Below the pieces are notes generated by a model, which was not told the origin of the DNA, made no database searches, and saw only the letters and a program-made list of their open reading frames with translations. Of a stretch of 64,000 bases of DNA, positions 1 to 8,302 are shown in pieces. Made by a program: the position numbers and the translations under genes. Where the stretch lies: the NCBI RefSeq assembly GCF_016807185.1, contig NZ_JAEVYN010000002.1, forward strand, positions 614,528 through 678,527, read 5' to 3'. Numbering within the stretch: position 1 is the first letter of the stretch; each line of letters opens with the position of its first letter. Origin of the DNA: Leptolyngbya sp. Cla-17 (GTDB taxonomy: Bacteria; Cyanobacteriota; Cyanobacteriia; Leptolyngbyales; Leptolyngbyaceae).

Positions 1-228
1 CCAATTTAATTTGGTATAATAATGTGTTTGACAGAGACGCGATCGCAAAAAAATCTTCCCACTCTGCCACCATCGACTACCATCTACCAAGCCCTATTCG
101 ATGACTCAGCATCGGGCTGCGAGGTTCTCACATTTCTTGCATCTGCATTTTATTTTTTGCATTTGCATTTGCAATAAGTAGAACAGGCGAACTAACATAT
201 GGGTGGACTGATCTGGAGCTAGCTTGCC

Positions 229-780
229 ATGAATATTTTTCAGCGTGTTTGGGGTTCGTTGGGGTTTGCAGAGCAATTTGAAGATGCCGACTATGACTAT
301 GAGTACGGTGATGAAGAATATGCCCAAAATCCAACAATGATGCAAGAAGCGGCGACGCTTCCCCGTGAGCGTGCGATCGCTCCAGCGAATAACGTTATTG
401 GTATGCCAAATCGGGCCTCTGGTATTTCTGAAGTTGTTATTTTGCAACCCCGTTCATTTGAAGAAATTCCTCAAGCCGTTAGGATTTTGCGAGAGCGGAA
501 ATCCGTCATCCTAAATATGCTGCATATGGACCCAGAGCAAGCACAGCGCTCGGTTGATTTTGTAGCGGGGGGAGTGTTTGCGATCGATGGTCATCAAGAG
601 CGCTTAGGCGAGAATATTTTTCTGTTCACTCCTAATGTCGTGCAAATTACAGCTCAAGGTTCTGCCCAACCTTCTTTCAATCCGGCGATGCCTGTAGAAC
701 CAGCTCAGCCGTCAATGTTACACACCATGTCTTCCATCGCGCCGACCATTGCAATTTCCGATAGTCAATTTCGGATGTAG
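229..780 (+). CDS. sepF: SepF (Cdv2/YlmF) cell division protein
   Basis: SepF is a cytoplasmic FtsZ partner that helps tether and bundle the Z ring at the membrane. The 183-residue product has the expected plan: a short amphipathic N-terminus (MNIFQRVWGSLGF) suited to membrane binding, a very acidic tyrosine-rich stretch (about residues 18-31), a linker, and the SepF core (about 67-141) with SEVVILQPRSFEE, the VILNM strand and DFVAGGVFAI followed by LGENIFLFTP. The C-terminal tail is proline/alanine-rich and variable. The length is normal for cyanobacteria. The ATG at 229 starts the amphipathic helix directly, which supports the start. In many cyanobacteria proC follows sepF; here the next gene is a convergent acetyltransferase, so the usual neighbour is missing on the visible side. 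Confidence 0.95.
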   Translation: MNIFQRVWGSLGFAEQFEDADYDYEYGDEEYAQNPTMMQEAATLPRERAIAPANNVIGMPNRASGISEVVILQPRSFEEIPQAVRILRERKSVILNMLHMDPEQAQRSVDFVAGGVFAIDGHQERLGENIFLFTPNVVQITAQGSAQPSFNPAMPVEPAQPSMLHTMSSIAPTIAISDSQFRM

Positions 781-789
781 CAAGGCGAC

Positions 790-1431
790 CTAAATTAAAT
801 ATTTAGCCATCCGATGAATGCCACCGGATCGAGTAAATTGCTCAAAGCGATCGGTCGTTTTACTAAGAGTAATGCAATAACCATTGCGCTCAAAAAATCT
901 ACGCCCACAACTATTTATATAAGTAATATCTAGACAAATTGCTTGGCAGTCGGCAGCTTGCGCTTGTGCCTCGACTTGAGCTAACAGGTAGGTGCCTAAT
1001 CCCTGGTTGCGAAATTCTGGCAGGATGCCCACTCCTAGCAGGTAATAGTCTTCTGAAGAAATATCTTGCTTAATGCGATTAAAATCGGCAACATTGATCA
1101 AAATTCTTGGCAGTTTTCTCAGTGGGGTAATGCGTGCCATCACTCCATGCACTTTTTCATCCGCTTGCCGCTTGATCACTGCGGGATAGCCAATCATCAG
1201 CCCTACAGGCTGTCCTTGAATTTCGATAACGCAGGTATGCTCATAGCTAAATGCATGGCCCGGATAGACAAACGCCTGCTGCAAAACATCTTGAGCTTGT
1301 TCAGAAGTAGAAGCAAAAATGTAGCTGAATAAAGCAGGGCAAATTGAAAAAAGAAGCGGGGCTGCCCAGTTCCCATCGCCTGCGATCGCCCGACGCAGCG
1401 TTAAATTGCTAATTAAAGGCTGAAGCAGCAT
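790..1431 (-). CDS. GNAT family N-acetyltransferase
   Basis: Predicted acyl-CoA-dependent N-acetyltransferase with unknown substrate. The C-terminal half has the GNAT core: beta4 LLGVGILPEFRNQGLG, where the R/Q-x-x-G-x-G/A acetyl-CoA loop is RNQGLG, then an alpha3 helix (TYLLAQVEAQAQ), beta5 AICLDI, and the terminal RRFFERNGY motif. The open frame extends upstream to 1665, but that would overlap the divergent metallopeptidase gene starting at 1598. The start at 1431 (MLLQPLISNLTLRRA) gives 213 residues and begins at a typical GNAT beta1; an ATG at 1491 is the alternative. The gene is convergent with sepF, with 9 bases between stop codons. Confidence 0.8.
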   Translation of the reverse strand: MLLQPLISNLTLRRAIAGDGNWAAPLLFSICPALFSYIFASTSEQAQDVLQQAFVYPGHAFSYEHTCVIEIQGQPVGLMIGYPAVIKRQADEKVHGVMARITPLRKLPRILINVADFNRIKQDISSEDYYLLGVGILPEFRNQGLGTYLLAQVEAQAQAADCQAICLDITYINSCGRRFFERNGYCITLSKTTDRFEQFTRSGGIHRMAKYLI

Positions 1432-1597
1432 GAATTTCACGCCTACAGTGAACTCTCTTAAGTCTATAGGGTTTGTCTCCTCAAATGGCATTGCATAAGC
1501 CGTAGAAAAAAACTGCTTGATTTTTGGATTTTTTAAGATGAGAAACCCCTTATTTAAGGCATTATGGGTGGGTAGCGCCGTTACTTCACAGTTTGAA

Positions 1598-2308
1598 ATG
1601 TCGCTAGAATACATTGTTCGAGAAAGCCCTAAAGCAAAACATGTTTCCTTGAAGATGTCTATCACGGGAAACTTAGAGGTGATTATTCCTAAAGGGTTTG
1701 ATCAAAAGCGCATTCCTGAGATCTTAGAGAAAAAACAAAGCTGGATTGAACGGGTTACACGTCGCATGGTGACTCAGCAAGCCTTAGCAGGCGTTGATGT
1801 GGTAGCTGATCGCCCAGAACGAATTACACTTCAGGCGATCGCTGAAAACTGGCACGTTGAGTATTCTGCCAATCAGAAACCGGGTATTCGAGCAAAAGAA
1901 TATTCTGGCTACCGCTTAGTTTTACAGGGCGACATGGTCAACGCAGATGATTGCAAGACTATTTTGCAGCGCTGGATCGCTCACAAAGCCCGCGTCCATT
2001 TCTCTCCATGGCTTCGGAGCATCAGCCACGAGCTAGCGCTGCCCTTTCAGGGTGTATCGATTCGCCAACAAAAAACGATTTGGGGTAGTTGCTCAATCCG
2101 TAAAACTATTAGCCTCAATAGTAAATTGCTATTTTTGCCACCGTCCCTTGTGAGGTATGTCCTGATTCACGAACTTTGCCACACCATTCACCTCAATCAC
2201 TCCAGCAATTTCTGGGCGCTCGTTGGTACACATGAGCCTGATTACAAAGTGCTTGATGACAATCTACGAGATGCTCGCTATCTGGTTCCCTGGTGGATGG
2301 AGCAATAA
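1598..2308 (+). CDS. YgjP-like (SprT/M48-type) zinc metallopeptidase domain protein
   Basis: Predicted zinc-dependent peptidase of the YgjP/DUF45 family; the physiological substrate is unknown. Near the C-terminus it has HELCH (about residues 191-195) followed by a further histidine in NHSSNFW, the usual HExxH plus third ligand of this family. The segment IRQQKTIWGSCS upstream is the family's WGSC signature. The open frame begins at 1517, but the ATG at 1598 (MSLEYIVRES) matches the family N-terminus and limits overlap with the divergent acetyltransferase, giving 236 residues. The stop codon (2306-2308) is followed immediately by the ATG of the next gene, so the two are probably co-transcribed and translationally coupled. 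Confidence 0.85.
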   Translation: MSLEYIVRESPKAKHVSLKMSITGNLEVIIPKGFDQKRIPEILEKKQSWIERVTRRMVTQQALAGVDVVADRPERITLQAIAENWHVEYSANQKPGIRAKEYSGYRLVLQGDMVNADDCKTILQRWIAHKARVHFSPWLRSISHELALPFQGVSIRQQKTIWGSCSIRKTISLNSKLLFLPPSLVRYVLIHELCHTIHLNHSSNFWALVGTHEPDYKVLDDNLRDARYLVPWWMEQ

Positions 2309-2887
2309 ATGACATTGGCTCCCTGGCGATCGCCTCTTGCTCGCGCTCTTCACCGTAATCGCTCATTAGTTTATGCGCGCTACTTTCAACTTGCAACCAT
2401 TCGTGCCGATGGTCACCCTGCAAATCGCACCGTTGTCTTTCGAGGCTTTCTAGACAACACTAATCAACTCAAAATGATAACCGATGCCCGTAGCGAAAAA
2501 GCGGATCAAATTGATCAGAACGCTTGGGGTGAAGCGTGCTGGTATTTCCCAAAAACCCGCGAACAGTTTCGCCTGCTGGGACAATTAACCCTAGTGCGCG
2601 ACAACTGCACAGATGCTCACTTGCTTGAGGCAAGAGCGCGATCGTGGCAAGAACTCTCCGATGCTGCCCGTGTCCAATTTGCCTGGTCAAATCCCGGCGT
2701 TCCCAGAGACGACACCGGGTTCAACCCTCCACTGCCTGATGCTATTACACCCCTCTCTCACTTCTGCTTGCTATTGCTAGATTCCACTCGTATTGATCAC
2801 CTTGAATTGAAAGGCGACCCTCAAAATCGCTCAATTTATTCCTTCAGCGACGCGATAGGTTGGTCAATGCAGTCAGTAAATCCGTAG
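2309..2887 (+). CDS. Pyridoxamine 5'-phosphate oxidase-related FMN-binding protein (Alr4036 type)
   Basis: A 192-residue member of the PPOX split-barrel flavoprotein superfamily, of the cyanobacterial Alr4036 type rather than canonical PdxH. Family-like features are the N-terminal LATIRADGHPANRTVVFRGF, corresponding to the first FMN-contacting strands, DARSEKADQI in the middle, and an RLLGQLTLV strand. The C-terminal part (DHLELKGDPQNRSIY) takes the place where PdxH would have its substrate-binding region. It is probably an FMN-dependent oxidoreductase or flavin-binding protein; the substrate is not evident. Its ATG abuts the stop of the metallopeptidase gene and tRNA-Val follows 68 bases downstream. 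Confidence 0.82.
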   Translation: MTLAPWRSPLARALHRNRSLVYARYFQLATIRADGHPANRTVVFRGFLDNTNQLKMITDARSEKADQIDQNAWGEACWYFPKTREQFRLLGQLTLVRDNCTDAHLLEARARSWQELSDAARVQFAWSNPGVPRDDTGFNPPLPDAITPLSHFCLLLLDSTRIDHLELKGDPQNRSIYSFSDAIGWSMQSVNP

Positions 2888-2955
2888 CGAATTGTCTAAA
2901 ACTCAACCACTTTCAGCTATCCTAGAAAAAGTCAATAAAACAATTTGTTTTCTGT

Positions 2956-3027
<72 letters not shown>

Positions 3028-3039
3028 TATATATGAAAT

Positions 3040-3146
3040 TGTCGGGTAACACCTTATTTGTCATCGATAACAAATTAGTGTCGTCATTAACGTTCTTTTG
3101 GCATCTAGCATTTTTTGTCTATCGTTAACACTCTAATGTCATCAAG
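3040..3146 (+). repeat. TGTC...TAAC repeat cluster, candidate Tn7-like/CAST transposon end
   Basis: Five TGTC motifs begin at 3040, 3059, 3079, 3116 and 3137. Four are followed after 3-6 bases by TAACA or TAACG (for example TGTCATCGATAACA and TGTCTATCGTTAACA). Spacing is 19, 20, 37 and 21 bases, i.e. close to two helical turns with one position skipped. The cluster begins 12 bases past the 3' end of tRNA-Val. Arrays of about 20-bp transposase-binding sites at the element end, placed beside a tRNA gene, are typical of Tn7-like and CRISPR-associated transposons of cyanobacteria. No transposition genes were found in the window and no convincing partner end, so this would be a remnant or one end of a decayed element. 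Confidence 0.45.
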
Positions 3147-3238
3147 TGCTGGGTTAGCCAATACAGATGAAAAACAGCAAGCTAGCAAGCTGTTGATCCC
3201 GAATACTCTAGAATCAACAGGGAAACACGATAATCACA

Positions 3239-4633
3239 CTAAATCCGGTAGATCCAATGTGGAGAGAAACCTTGATTTGTTGCTAGAGTCATCAAAGGTT
3301 GAACTGTAGTTTCATAAGCATTCCTCAGCTTCTCTATGTCTAATAAATCTTCAAGATTGACTTTGAGGTCACTGATATAAGTTTCCATATAGTTCGCCCA
3401 AGATTTTTCTCCTAAGTGTTCGTGAGCAGCCACTAGACCTAAATGTTGAGCGACAACAAACTCTAAGAAATATTGATTTGCGGGTAAATTATTAGACTTT
3501 GACGAGTTTACTTCTGGAACTACTGGAATTAAATTCCAGATTTGATCATGCGCTACAAATGACCATGGTATGTAGTGATCAAGAGCAATTTTATCTGGAC
3601 TTAGAGGCTGTCCTGAATAAATACAGTTTATAGATTGATGTTGAAGTATCAATTTCCAATATTTAGTCTGATTAGATAAAGAGCCTCTTTGCTGAGGCAC
3701 AAATATTTTATTGACAATACCTGGAACACTTGGATTTCTTTGTTGCATATACTTTAGCCATTCCCATGATGCCCAACCACGCACCAGTGCGTAATGCTTT
3801 TCGATATAAGAAGACCACTCTTGATGAATGATGATGGATTGACACTCGTTATACTTGTTTGAATCAAAACGATAGAGAGGTTTTTTAGATTCAAAGTGTT
3901 TTTCAGCGATCGCAGGCATCGCAACATCTAACTCATTCCCTTTACCTCGGTTAACGCCTTCTAGTTCTTGCTCCAAAAAGGGGATGATAAGGCGAAAGGG
4001 GACATATTTTTTCAAATGGCTGATGACATCTTTTAGATTCTGAGATGCAATCGCCTTACGCAATAGTTTCTTATCGATATCTGTAAACTTGAGGATAGGT
4101 TCACTGATGTCGAGAATTAATGAATCTAGCTTCTGAGCAATCTTGTCCTGAGAACCGAACGATAACTTAAAGTAAGTATGTGGATACCAGGCATTAGCAA
4201 GCATCTCAACGATTATCTCTTGAAAGCTGATAGGTGATAGAACGTCAAACTGGCGTCTTTTAAGAATGTCTAAGAGCGAAATAAAGAAAAGATATTTGTA
4301 AGACGTTGTTGTATCTGAGAATAGCCTAGAGAGTGCAGCGACATCTAAATCCTTGGATTGGGGAAGATAGTTTACTTCTGGAATTATTAAGCCTTCTTGC
4401 TCACTGTCTGTCCAACACCCTAGATAGAGCCTTGCAAACTCCCTAGATGCGTCGCTATCAATGTTATGAATCGCTTTAGCAATATCCGCAACAGTTTCGG
4501 CTGAGGGATCTACTTGCCCATGAAACCAACGAAAAAAGATAGGGCGATCTACACCCAACGCTATCGCCAACTGGTTCTGGCTGATTCCGTACTTTCCTAA
4601 GACCTGCTTCAGTGCATCGCTTACTTTGCCCAT
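3239..4633 (-). CDS. HTH (XRE-like)-HNH endonuclease fusion protein
   Basis: A 464-residue protein with an N-terminal helix-turn-helix of the lambda-repressor/XRE type (about residues 5-60: YGISQNQLAIALGVDRPIFFRWFHG). A long central region of no recognised family follows, then an HNH nuclease domain (about 337-384: CIYSGQPLSP, LDHYIPWS, then NLIPVVPEVNSSKSNN). The Asp-His pair and downstream Asn are the metal-binding and catalytic positions of HNH nucleases. It is therefore likely a DNA-cutting enzyme with its own DNA-binding or autoregulatory domain, plausibly phage defence or part of a mobile element. It lies just behind the repeat cluster after tRNA-Val. Base composition is AT-richer than neighbouring core genes. 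Its start codon is only 9 bases from the divergent next ORF. Confidence 0.75.
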   Translation of the reverse strand: MGKVSDALKQVLGKYGISQNQLAIALGVDRPIFFRWFHGQVDPSAETVADIAKAIHNIDSDASREFARLYLGCWTDSEQEGLIIPEVNYLPQSKDLDVAALSRLFSDTTTSYKYLFFISLLDILKRRQFDVLSPISFQEIIVEMLANAWYPHTYFKLSFGSQDKIAQKLDSLILDISEPILKFTDIDKKLLRKAIASQNLKDVISHLKKYVPFRLIIPFLEQELEGVNRGKGNELDVAMPAIAEKHFESKKPLYRFDSNKYNECQSIIIHQEWSSYIEKHYALVRGWASWEWLKYMQQRNPSVPGIVNKIFVPQQRGSLSNQTKYWKLILQHQSINCIYSGQPLSPDKIALDHYIPWSFVAHDQIWNLIPVVPEVNSSKSNNLPANQYFLEFVVAQHLGLVAAHEHLGEKSWANYMETYISDLKVNLEDLLDIEKLRNAYETTVQPLMTLATNQGFSPHWIYRI

Positions 4634-4642
4634 CTTTTAATC

Positions 4643-4981
4643 GTGACAAAGAAGTACAAACCCGTAAATGTTATCTTATTTGATAACAAATGTATTGAAT
4701 TGGTTGTCAGATATGATAACATTCGAGCAACGAGTTTAGATAACTGCTCTGTGTCTTACGGAAAGCGTCTGCAATCTTGGGCTGTGATTCGCCTCCTGAA
4801 AGATATGCAGCGAATCACTATATGCAGATTTCGCAAGGAATCAGACGCGGCTGGCTACGCAAAAGCCCTACGCCAGCTAACTCCTGACGGTAAATTCCTT
4901 GTAATATTCGATCCGCCTACACCAACAATTGTAGGTGCGCTTGAAGACTTACAAGCCGTAGACGAGCTTAAAAGGTCGTAA
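4643..4981 (+). CDS. Hypothetical protein, 112 residues
   Basis: The family was not recognised. The ORF begins with GTG and runs divergently from the HTH-HNH gene, with 9 bases between start codons. The product is soluble, without signal peptide or membrane segment, and has a beta-rich N-terminus (VNVILFDNKCIELVVRYDN) and a short DPPTP stretch near the C-terminus. No good ribosome-binding site is visible before the GTG, so the true start may differ. The DUF2281-like ORF follows 48 bases downstream on the same strand, so the two may be co-transcribed. Confidence 0.5.
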   Translation: MTKKYKPVNVILFDNKCIELVVRYDNIRATSLDNCSVSYGKRLQSWAVIRLLKDMQRITICRFRKESDAAGYAKALRQLTPDGKFLVIFDPPTPTIVGALEDLQAVDELKRS

Positions 4982-5029
4982 AATAGGCACTTGCACGTAG
5001 TCAAAAAGCCCATTTTAGGAAGAAAGGAA

Positions 5030-5284
5030 ATGGTAACAGAGCCTACAGGTACTCCAACCATTGATTTAATCAATAGTTACTTAGAATTACTCTTAGAGGA
5101 GCAACACCAGGAAATATTTAACTTGACTCAGAGCTTATTCATGACAATGCTTCTGAAGAAAATTAGAACTTTGCCAGCAAATAAGCAGTGTGAGGTCTTG
5201 GATTTTATCGACTATTTAATTGAGAAGGCAAAAGACAAGAAACCGTACTCAGGCAGTGAATTTTGTTGCCCACATGAGCTTTGA
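5030..5284 (+). CDS. Small DUF2281-like protein, possible antitoxin-type
   Basis: An 84-residue product from the ATG at 5030, preceded by a strong purine-rich ribosome-binding site (AGGAAGAAAGGAA). An upstream in-frame start at 4991 lacks such a site. The C-terminal half (KIRTLPANKQCEVLDFIDYLIEK) matches the pattern of DUF2281 proteins, short helical proteins often found as antitoxin-like partners of small toxins. A following 40-codon ORF overlaps its last 11 bases and could be what remains of a partner, but that is inference. Confidence 0.5.
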   Translation: MVTEPTGTPTIDLINSYLELLLEEQHQEIFNLTQSLFMTMLLKKIRTLPANKQCEVLDFIDYLIEKAKDKKPYSGSEFCCPHEL

Positions 5285-5396
5285 CCCACGACAGATCGAA
5301 TTAAAAGTGCAATCGCAGTGTATCGGCGAGGGCATGGGCGCTATCTTACTTCAGCGGTTGATGAAAGCCCGGAATATCGAGGGATTGGCAAAATAG
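5274..5396 (+). CDS. Possible 40-residue ORF overlapping the DUF2281-like gene
   Basis: An ATG at 5274 opens a 40-codon frame (begins MSFDPRQIELKV, ends KARNIEGLAK) that overlaps the end of the preceding gene by 11 bases, as in translationally coupled pairs. No family is recognised. It could be a real small protein, a truncated toxin remnant or chance. Confidence 0.25.
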   Translation: MSFDPRQIELKVQSQCIGEGMGAILLQRLMKARNIEGLAK

Positions 5397-5870
5397 AATT
5401 TGCCCTTCAGTCGCTTTAAACCTCTTATAAAAGTTGGTTCTTTTGGTATGGCTTAGGTGTTTTTGATTCCGTTATCGATCGCAAACTGCTCCTTTAAACG
5501 CTTAGATCGTCCTGTTTCAAAAGTAGGTTTACCTGTCCATCTGACTCACGGTAACGACAACGTTTCATGGTGGAAGTAACACGTAGTTGCGTTGTTAAAT
5601 GTAATTTTCAGATATGAAAAGAAGGTCGTTGAATAGACTGACGCTGAGGCTGCAATCAAGTCGTTAATAGCCTTACGTAACCTGAATTCTTACCCAAAAT
5701 GTATAAAAAACAGGGCTAAGTAGTAGAATTGTATTAAAAGGCATGAATTCAAAAGTTCGCTGAATGCCCCAACTAAAAATGCCGTGAAATTTATGCAAAC
5801 AAAGCTGAAGAGGTAGACATATTAATAACCTTTTTAGAGCAAGGTACTTGAATTAAAGAGAGACGATCAA
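5397..5870. other. 474-bp gap between small ORFs and methyltransferase
   Basis: There is no ORF with convincing coding character. The region is AT-rich with stops in all frames. Two weak inverse matches to the TGTC...TAAC motif (GGTAACGACA near 5551 and AGTCGTTAAT near 5659) occur but do not form a regular array. The AT-rich tail before 5871 may hold the promoter of the methyltransferase gene. Confidence 0.4.
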
Positions 5871-6692
5871 TTGGTTTCTGAATTGCAAGTCAAGCATGAA
5901 GTTCTCAATCCTCCATTGAAGTGGGCTGGAGGAAAACGTTGGCTAGTACCTATTTTGCATACTATGTGGAAGCACTATTCTGGCTATAGATTAGTGGAAC
6001 CATTTGTTGGGGGTATGGCAGTTGCGCTTGGTTTAAGACCTCAAAAAGCTCTGCTCAATGATTCTAATTCTCATTTAATGAATTTCTATTTTTGGCTTCA
6101 AAAAGGGCTTCATGCTGATGTGAACTTTAAAAATGATTCGTGCTATTACTACTCATGCCGTGAGCGATTTAATCAGCTTATTTTAAATGGAGAAGCGGAT
6201 ACTAAAGAGGCTGCTAATCTGTTCTATTTCATGAATCGCACAGGATATAACGGACTTTGTAGATTTAATAGTAAAAATCAATTTAACGTTCCTTTTGGGC
6301 GTTATAAATCCCTTAATTATCCCAAAGACTTTTTGGGGTACGTACCCGTTTTGAGAAAATGGCATTTCTCCGCAGTCGATTTTGTAGATTTATATCTGCA
6401 ACCCAATGATTTTGTTTACGCTGATCCTCCCTACGATGTTCAATTTACCAGGTATAGTGCTAGCGATTTCAAGTGGAACGATCAGATACGCTTAGCTGAA
6501 TGGTTAGCTTGTCACAAGGGACCTGTCGTTGCTTCTAACCAGGCAACAGAGAGAGTCCTGGCGCTTTACCAAAGCCTTAATTTCTCAATAACCTTTTTAG
6601 ATGCACCAAGGCGCATTTCTTGTAATGGCGATCGCAAGCCAGCAAGAGAGATCCTTGCCACTAGAGGAATCAACCTTAACAAGTTGTTGTGA
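5871..6692 (+). CDS. D12-class DNA adenine N6-methyltransferase (Dam-like, solo)
   Basis: Transfers a methyl group from S-adenosylmethionine to the N6 of adenine in a short DNA site; the recognised sequence cannot be read from the protein. The 273 residues follow the alpha-group order: NPPLKWAGGK (about 13-22) opening the SAM domain, PFVGG (44-48, the FxGG SAM motif), a target-recognition region with FMNRTGYNGLCRFN, and the catalytic DPPY (185-188). The start codon is TTG, preceded by AAAGAGAGA; no in-frame ATG lies before the KWAGGK motif. No restriction enzyme is adjacent, although the HTH-HNH protein lies 1.2 kb away on the other strand. Solo methylases are common in cyanobacteria. Confidence 0.88.
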   Translation: MVSELQVKHEVLNPPLKWAGGKRWLVPILHTMWKHYSGYRLVEPFVGGMAVALGLRPQKALLNDSNSHLMNFYFWLQKGLHADVNFKNDSCYYYSCRERFNQLILNGEADTKEAANLFYFMNRTGYNGLCRFNSKNQFNVPFGRYKSLNYPKDFLGYVPVLRKWHFSAVDFVDLYLQPNDFVYADPPYDVQFTRYSASDFKWNDQIRLAEWLACHKGPVVASNQATERVLALYQSLNFSITFLDAPRRISCNGDRKPAREILATRGINLNKLL

Positions 6693-6808
6693 CTCTGAAG
6701 CATACTACTTCAGATACGGTTTTTTACCTCACTGATAGTTAGTTTCTGATGCTAAATATGCAGAAACTTGCGGAAACTTTTAATTCGCCCAGTCAAGCTT
6801 CTAAAACC

Positions 6809-7261
6809 TCATAAATCGCCGAGAAGTACTATTGCTTTGTCATTTTGAAACAAGACTATGGGCTCTAAAGAAGTTGTTAGAAAAACAGGACTGTTGTCTA
6901 CTTGGAACTGAGGCGCAACTTCTCCCTCACCAGCACCGCTACACAACGGTTTGATGGTAACGGTATCCATGGTACTGGAATCATTTGTTTGACAATAAAC
7001 TGAATAGTTCGTTACTAAAAAGCCTAGTGTGGATGATGCTGAAGTATGGTGAGGAAACTGAGCGAGAAGTTGTGTTTTGGTAGTGGATGTTTGTAACTGG
7101 ATAGACGATTCGGGCAAGACTTGACTCGTTGCCATAGCGATCGGAACTAAAACAAGGGCACTGGTAGCGGAAATCGAAACGATGGTTCTACTCAGTGCAG
7201 ATTGCAGGGTAGCCTTTAAAGAGTTGAGAACTGAAGGGCATGAACAGGATTGACTGAACAT
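6809..7261 (-). CDS. Hypothetical secreted protein
   Basis: The family was not recognised. From the ATG at 7261 (preceded by AAAAGGAATG, a fair ribosome-binding site) the product is 150 residues. Residues about 20-45 form a hydrophobic signal-like segment (RTIVSISATSALVLVPIAMA) after a polar N-terminus, so export to the periplasm or outside is likely. The rest is Ser/Thr-rich with two cysteines (YCQTN and PLCSG) that could form a disulfide. It is convergent with the methyltransferase gene. Confidence 0.6.
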   Translation of the reverse strand: MFSQSCSCPSVLNSLKATLQSALSRTIVSISATSALVLVPIAMATSQVLPESSIQLQTSTTKTQLLAQFPHHTSASSTLGFLVTNYSVYCQTNDSSTMDTVTIKPLCSGAGEGEVAPQFQVDNSPVFLTTSLEPIVLFQNDKAIVLLGDL

Positions 7262-7382
7262 AATTACATTCCTTTTAAGCTGGAATAGTAGCCACTTCAA
7301 ATTTAGAACACCTACTGTGTTTAGTCTCTATTGATTTAGATAGACTTTTTTGCGATGGTAAGCAAACTAAAATTTTTAGATG

Positions 7383-8081
7383 CTACTTGATTGATCGGTA
7401 CCATTGGGCCAGAGTTGCAGGAGAAATGCCAACGAAATAGCCCACAATCATTAACTGATTCACGAAGGTGGTTTTGAAGATGCCGAGGGTTTGCCAGCGG
7501 CGACTAGAAGTGGACACAGCAGCAGCGGCGATCGCTACTCTTCCTAGTTTATTCAACCGTCGCATCAGCACAACGTCTTCCATAATGGGCAGATTTGGAA
7601 ATCCACCAAGACTATGAAATACCTCAGCTTTCAAAAAAAGTCCTTGATCCCCATAGGGCATGTGCAACCAATGCGATCGCCATTTAACGCCCCATTCCAC
7701 TAGCCGCAAGCCAATCTGAGAACCTGCGATCGCTAAATCGAACGCTCCCGCGACTACCCCAGGTTGCGCTAATGTTGCGTGAATCAGCCAGTCGTAGCCG
7801 ATTGGCAGACAGGTATCGGCGTGGAGAAATAGCAGATTAGGGAAAGTTGCGATCGCGGCTCCAGCGTTCATTTGAACGGCGCGCCCCGGTTGAGATTGAA
7901 TCACCACTACTCCAAAAGCCTGAGCAATTTGAACTGTGTCATCTTCACTGCCGCCATCAACCACAATCACCTCAACATCTGCGGCTGTATGCACAATGGT
8001 CAGGGTTTTAGCCAGGTGATCACTCTCATTTATCACTGGAATCACAATTGAGATTGCCACTGGAAAAGCTATCCTAACCAT
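7383..8081 (-). CDS. Glycosyltransferase family 2 (TIGR04283-type)
   Basis: A 232-residue single-domain GT-A glycosyltransferase. The N-terminus ISIVIPVINESDHLAKTL is the family-2 nucleotide-sugar entry strand, VVDGGSEDDT contacts the nucleotide, and LHADTCLP sits where the DxD-type metal motif is expected. Further on, the GAFDLAI, KWRS and PYGDQG segments are typical of the small TIGR04283 subgroup. The C-terminal segment is partly hydrophobic (LMIVGYFVGI) and may touch the membrane. Substrate and acceptor cannot be deduced. It is monocistronic by spacing. Confidence 0.85.
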   Translation of the reverse strand: MVRIAFPVAISIVIPVINESDHLAKTLTIVHTAADVEVIVVDGGSEDDTVQIAQAFGVVVIQSQPGRAVQMNAGAAIATFPNLLFLHADTCLPIGYDWLIHATLAQPGVVAGAFDLAIAGSQIGLRLVEWGVKWRSHWLHMPYGDQGLFLKAEVFHSLGGFPNLPIMEDVVLMRRLNKLGRVAIAAAAVSTSSRRWQTLGIFKTTFVNQLMIVGYFVGISPATLAQWYRSIK

Positions 8082-8302
8082 AAAATTACAAGGAAGTCAT
8101 CGCAAAGCTGCCTTAGAAGAAGCAAGCCATGCTCTAAGCTTTCCTATCAGAGTTCGCGTATTTCGAAAGCACTTTCTGCTGGAGAAATCGCCTCAACTAT
8201 CAAGCCCATGGGCAGATAAGACGATCTCACACGGTCCTAACTCTCACACGTTCCTTGACATCGTACAGGCAGCGAAAGTTGAAGAGATGTACTTTATGGC
8301 AA

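Noticed and set aside
106..447. 113-codon minus-strand frame overlapping the sepF start
   Set aside because: It runs antisense through sepF and its product has no family features; sepF is clearly the real gene.
3115..3309. 64-codon plus-strand frame between tRNA-Val and the HNH gene
   Set aside because: It overlaps the transposon-end-like repeats and the end of the HTH-HNH gene, with low-complexity content and no ribosome-binding site.
4663..4725. GATAACAAAT-like motifs inside the 112-residue ORF as further transposon-end sites
   Set aside because: They lack the TGTC part and the 20-bp spacing, and lie in coding sequence, so chance is more likely.
5540..5680. Inverse TGTC/GTTA motifs as a possible second transposon end
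   Set aside because: Only two loose matches, irregularly placed; not enough to call an end.
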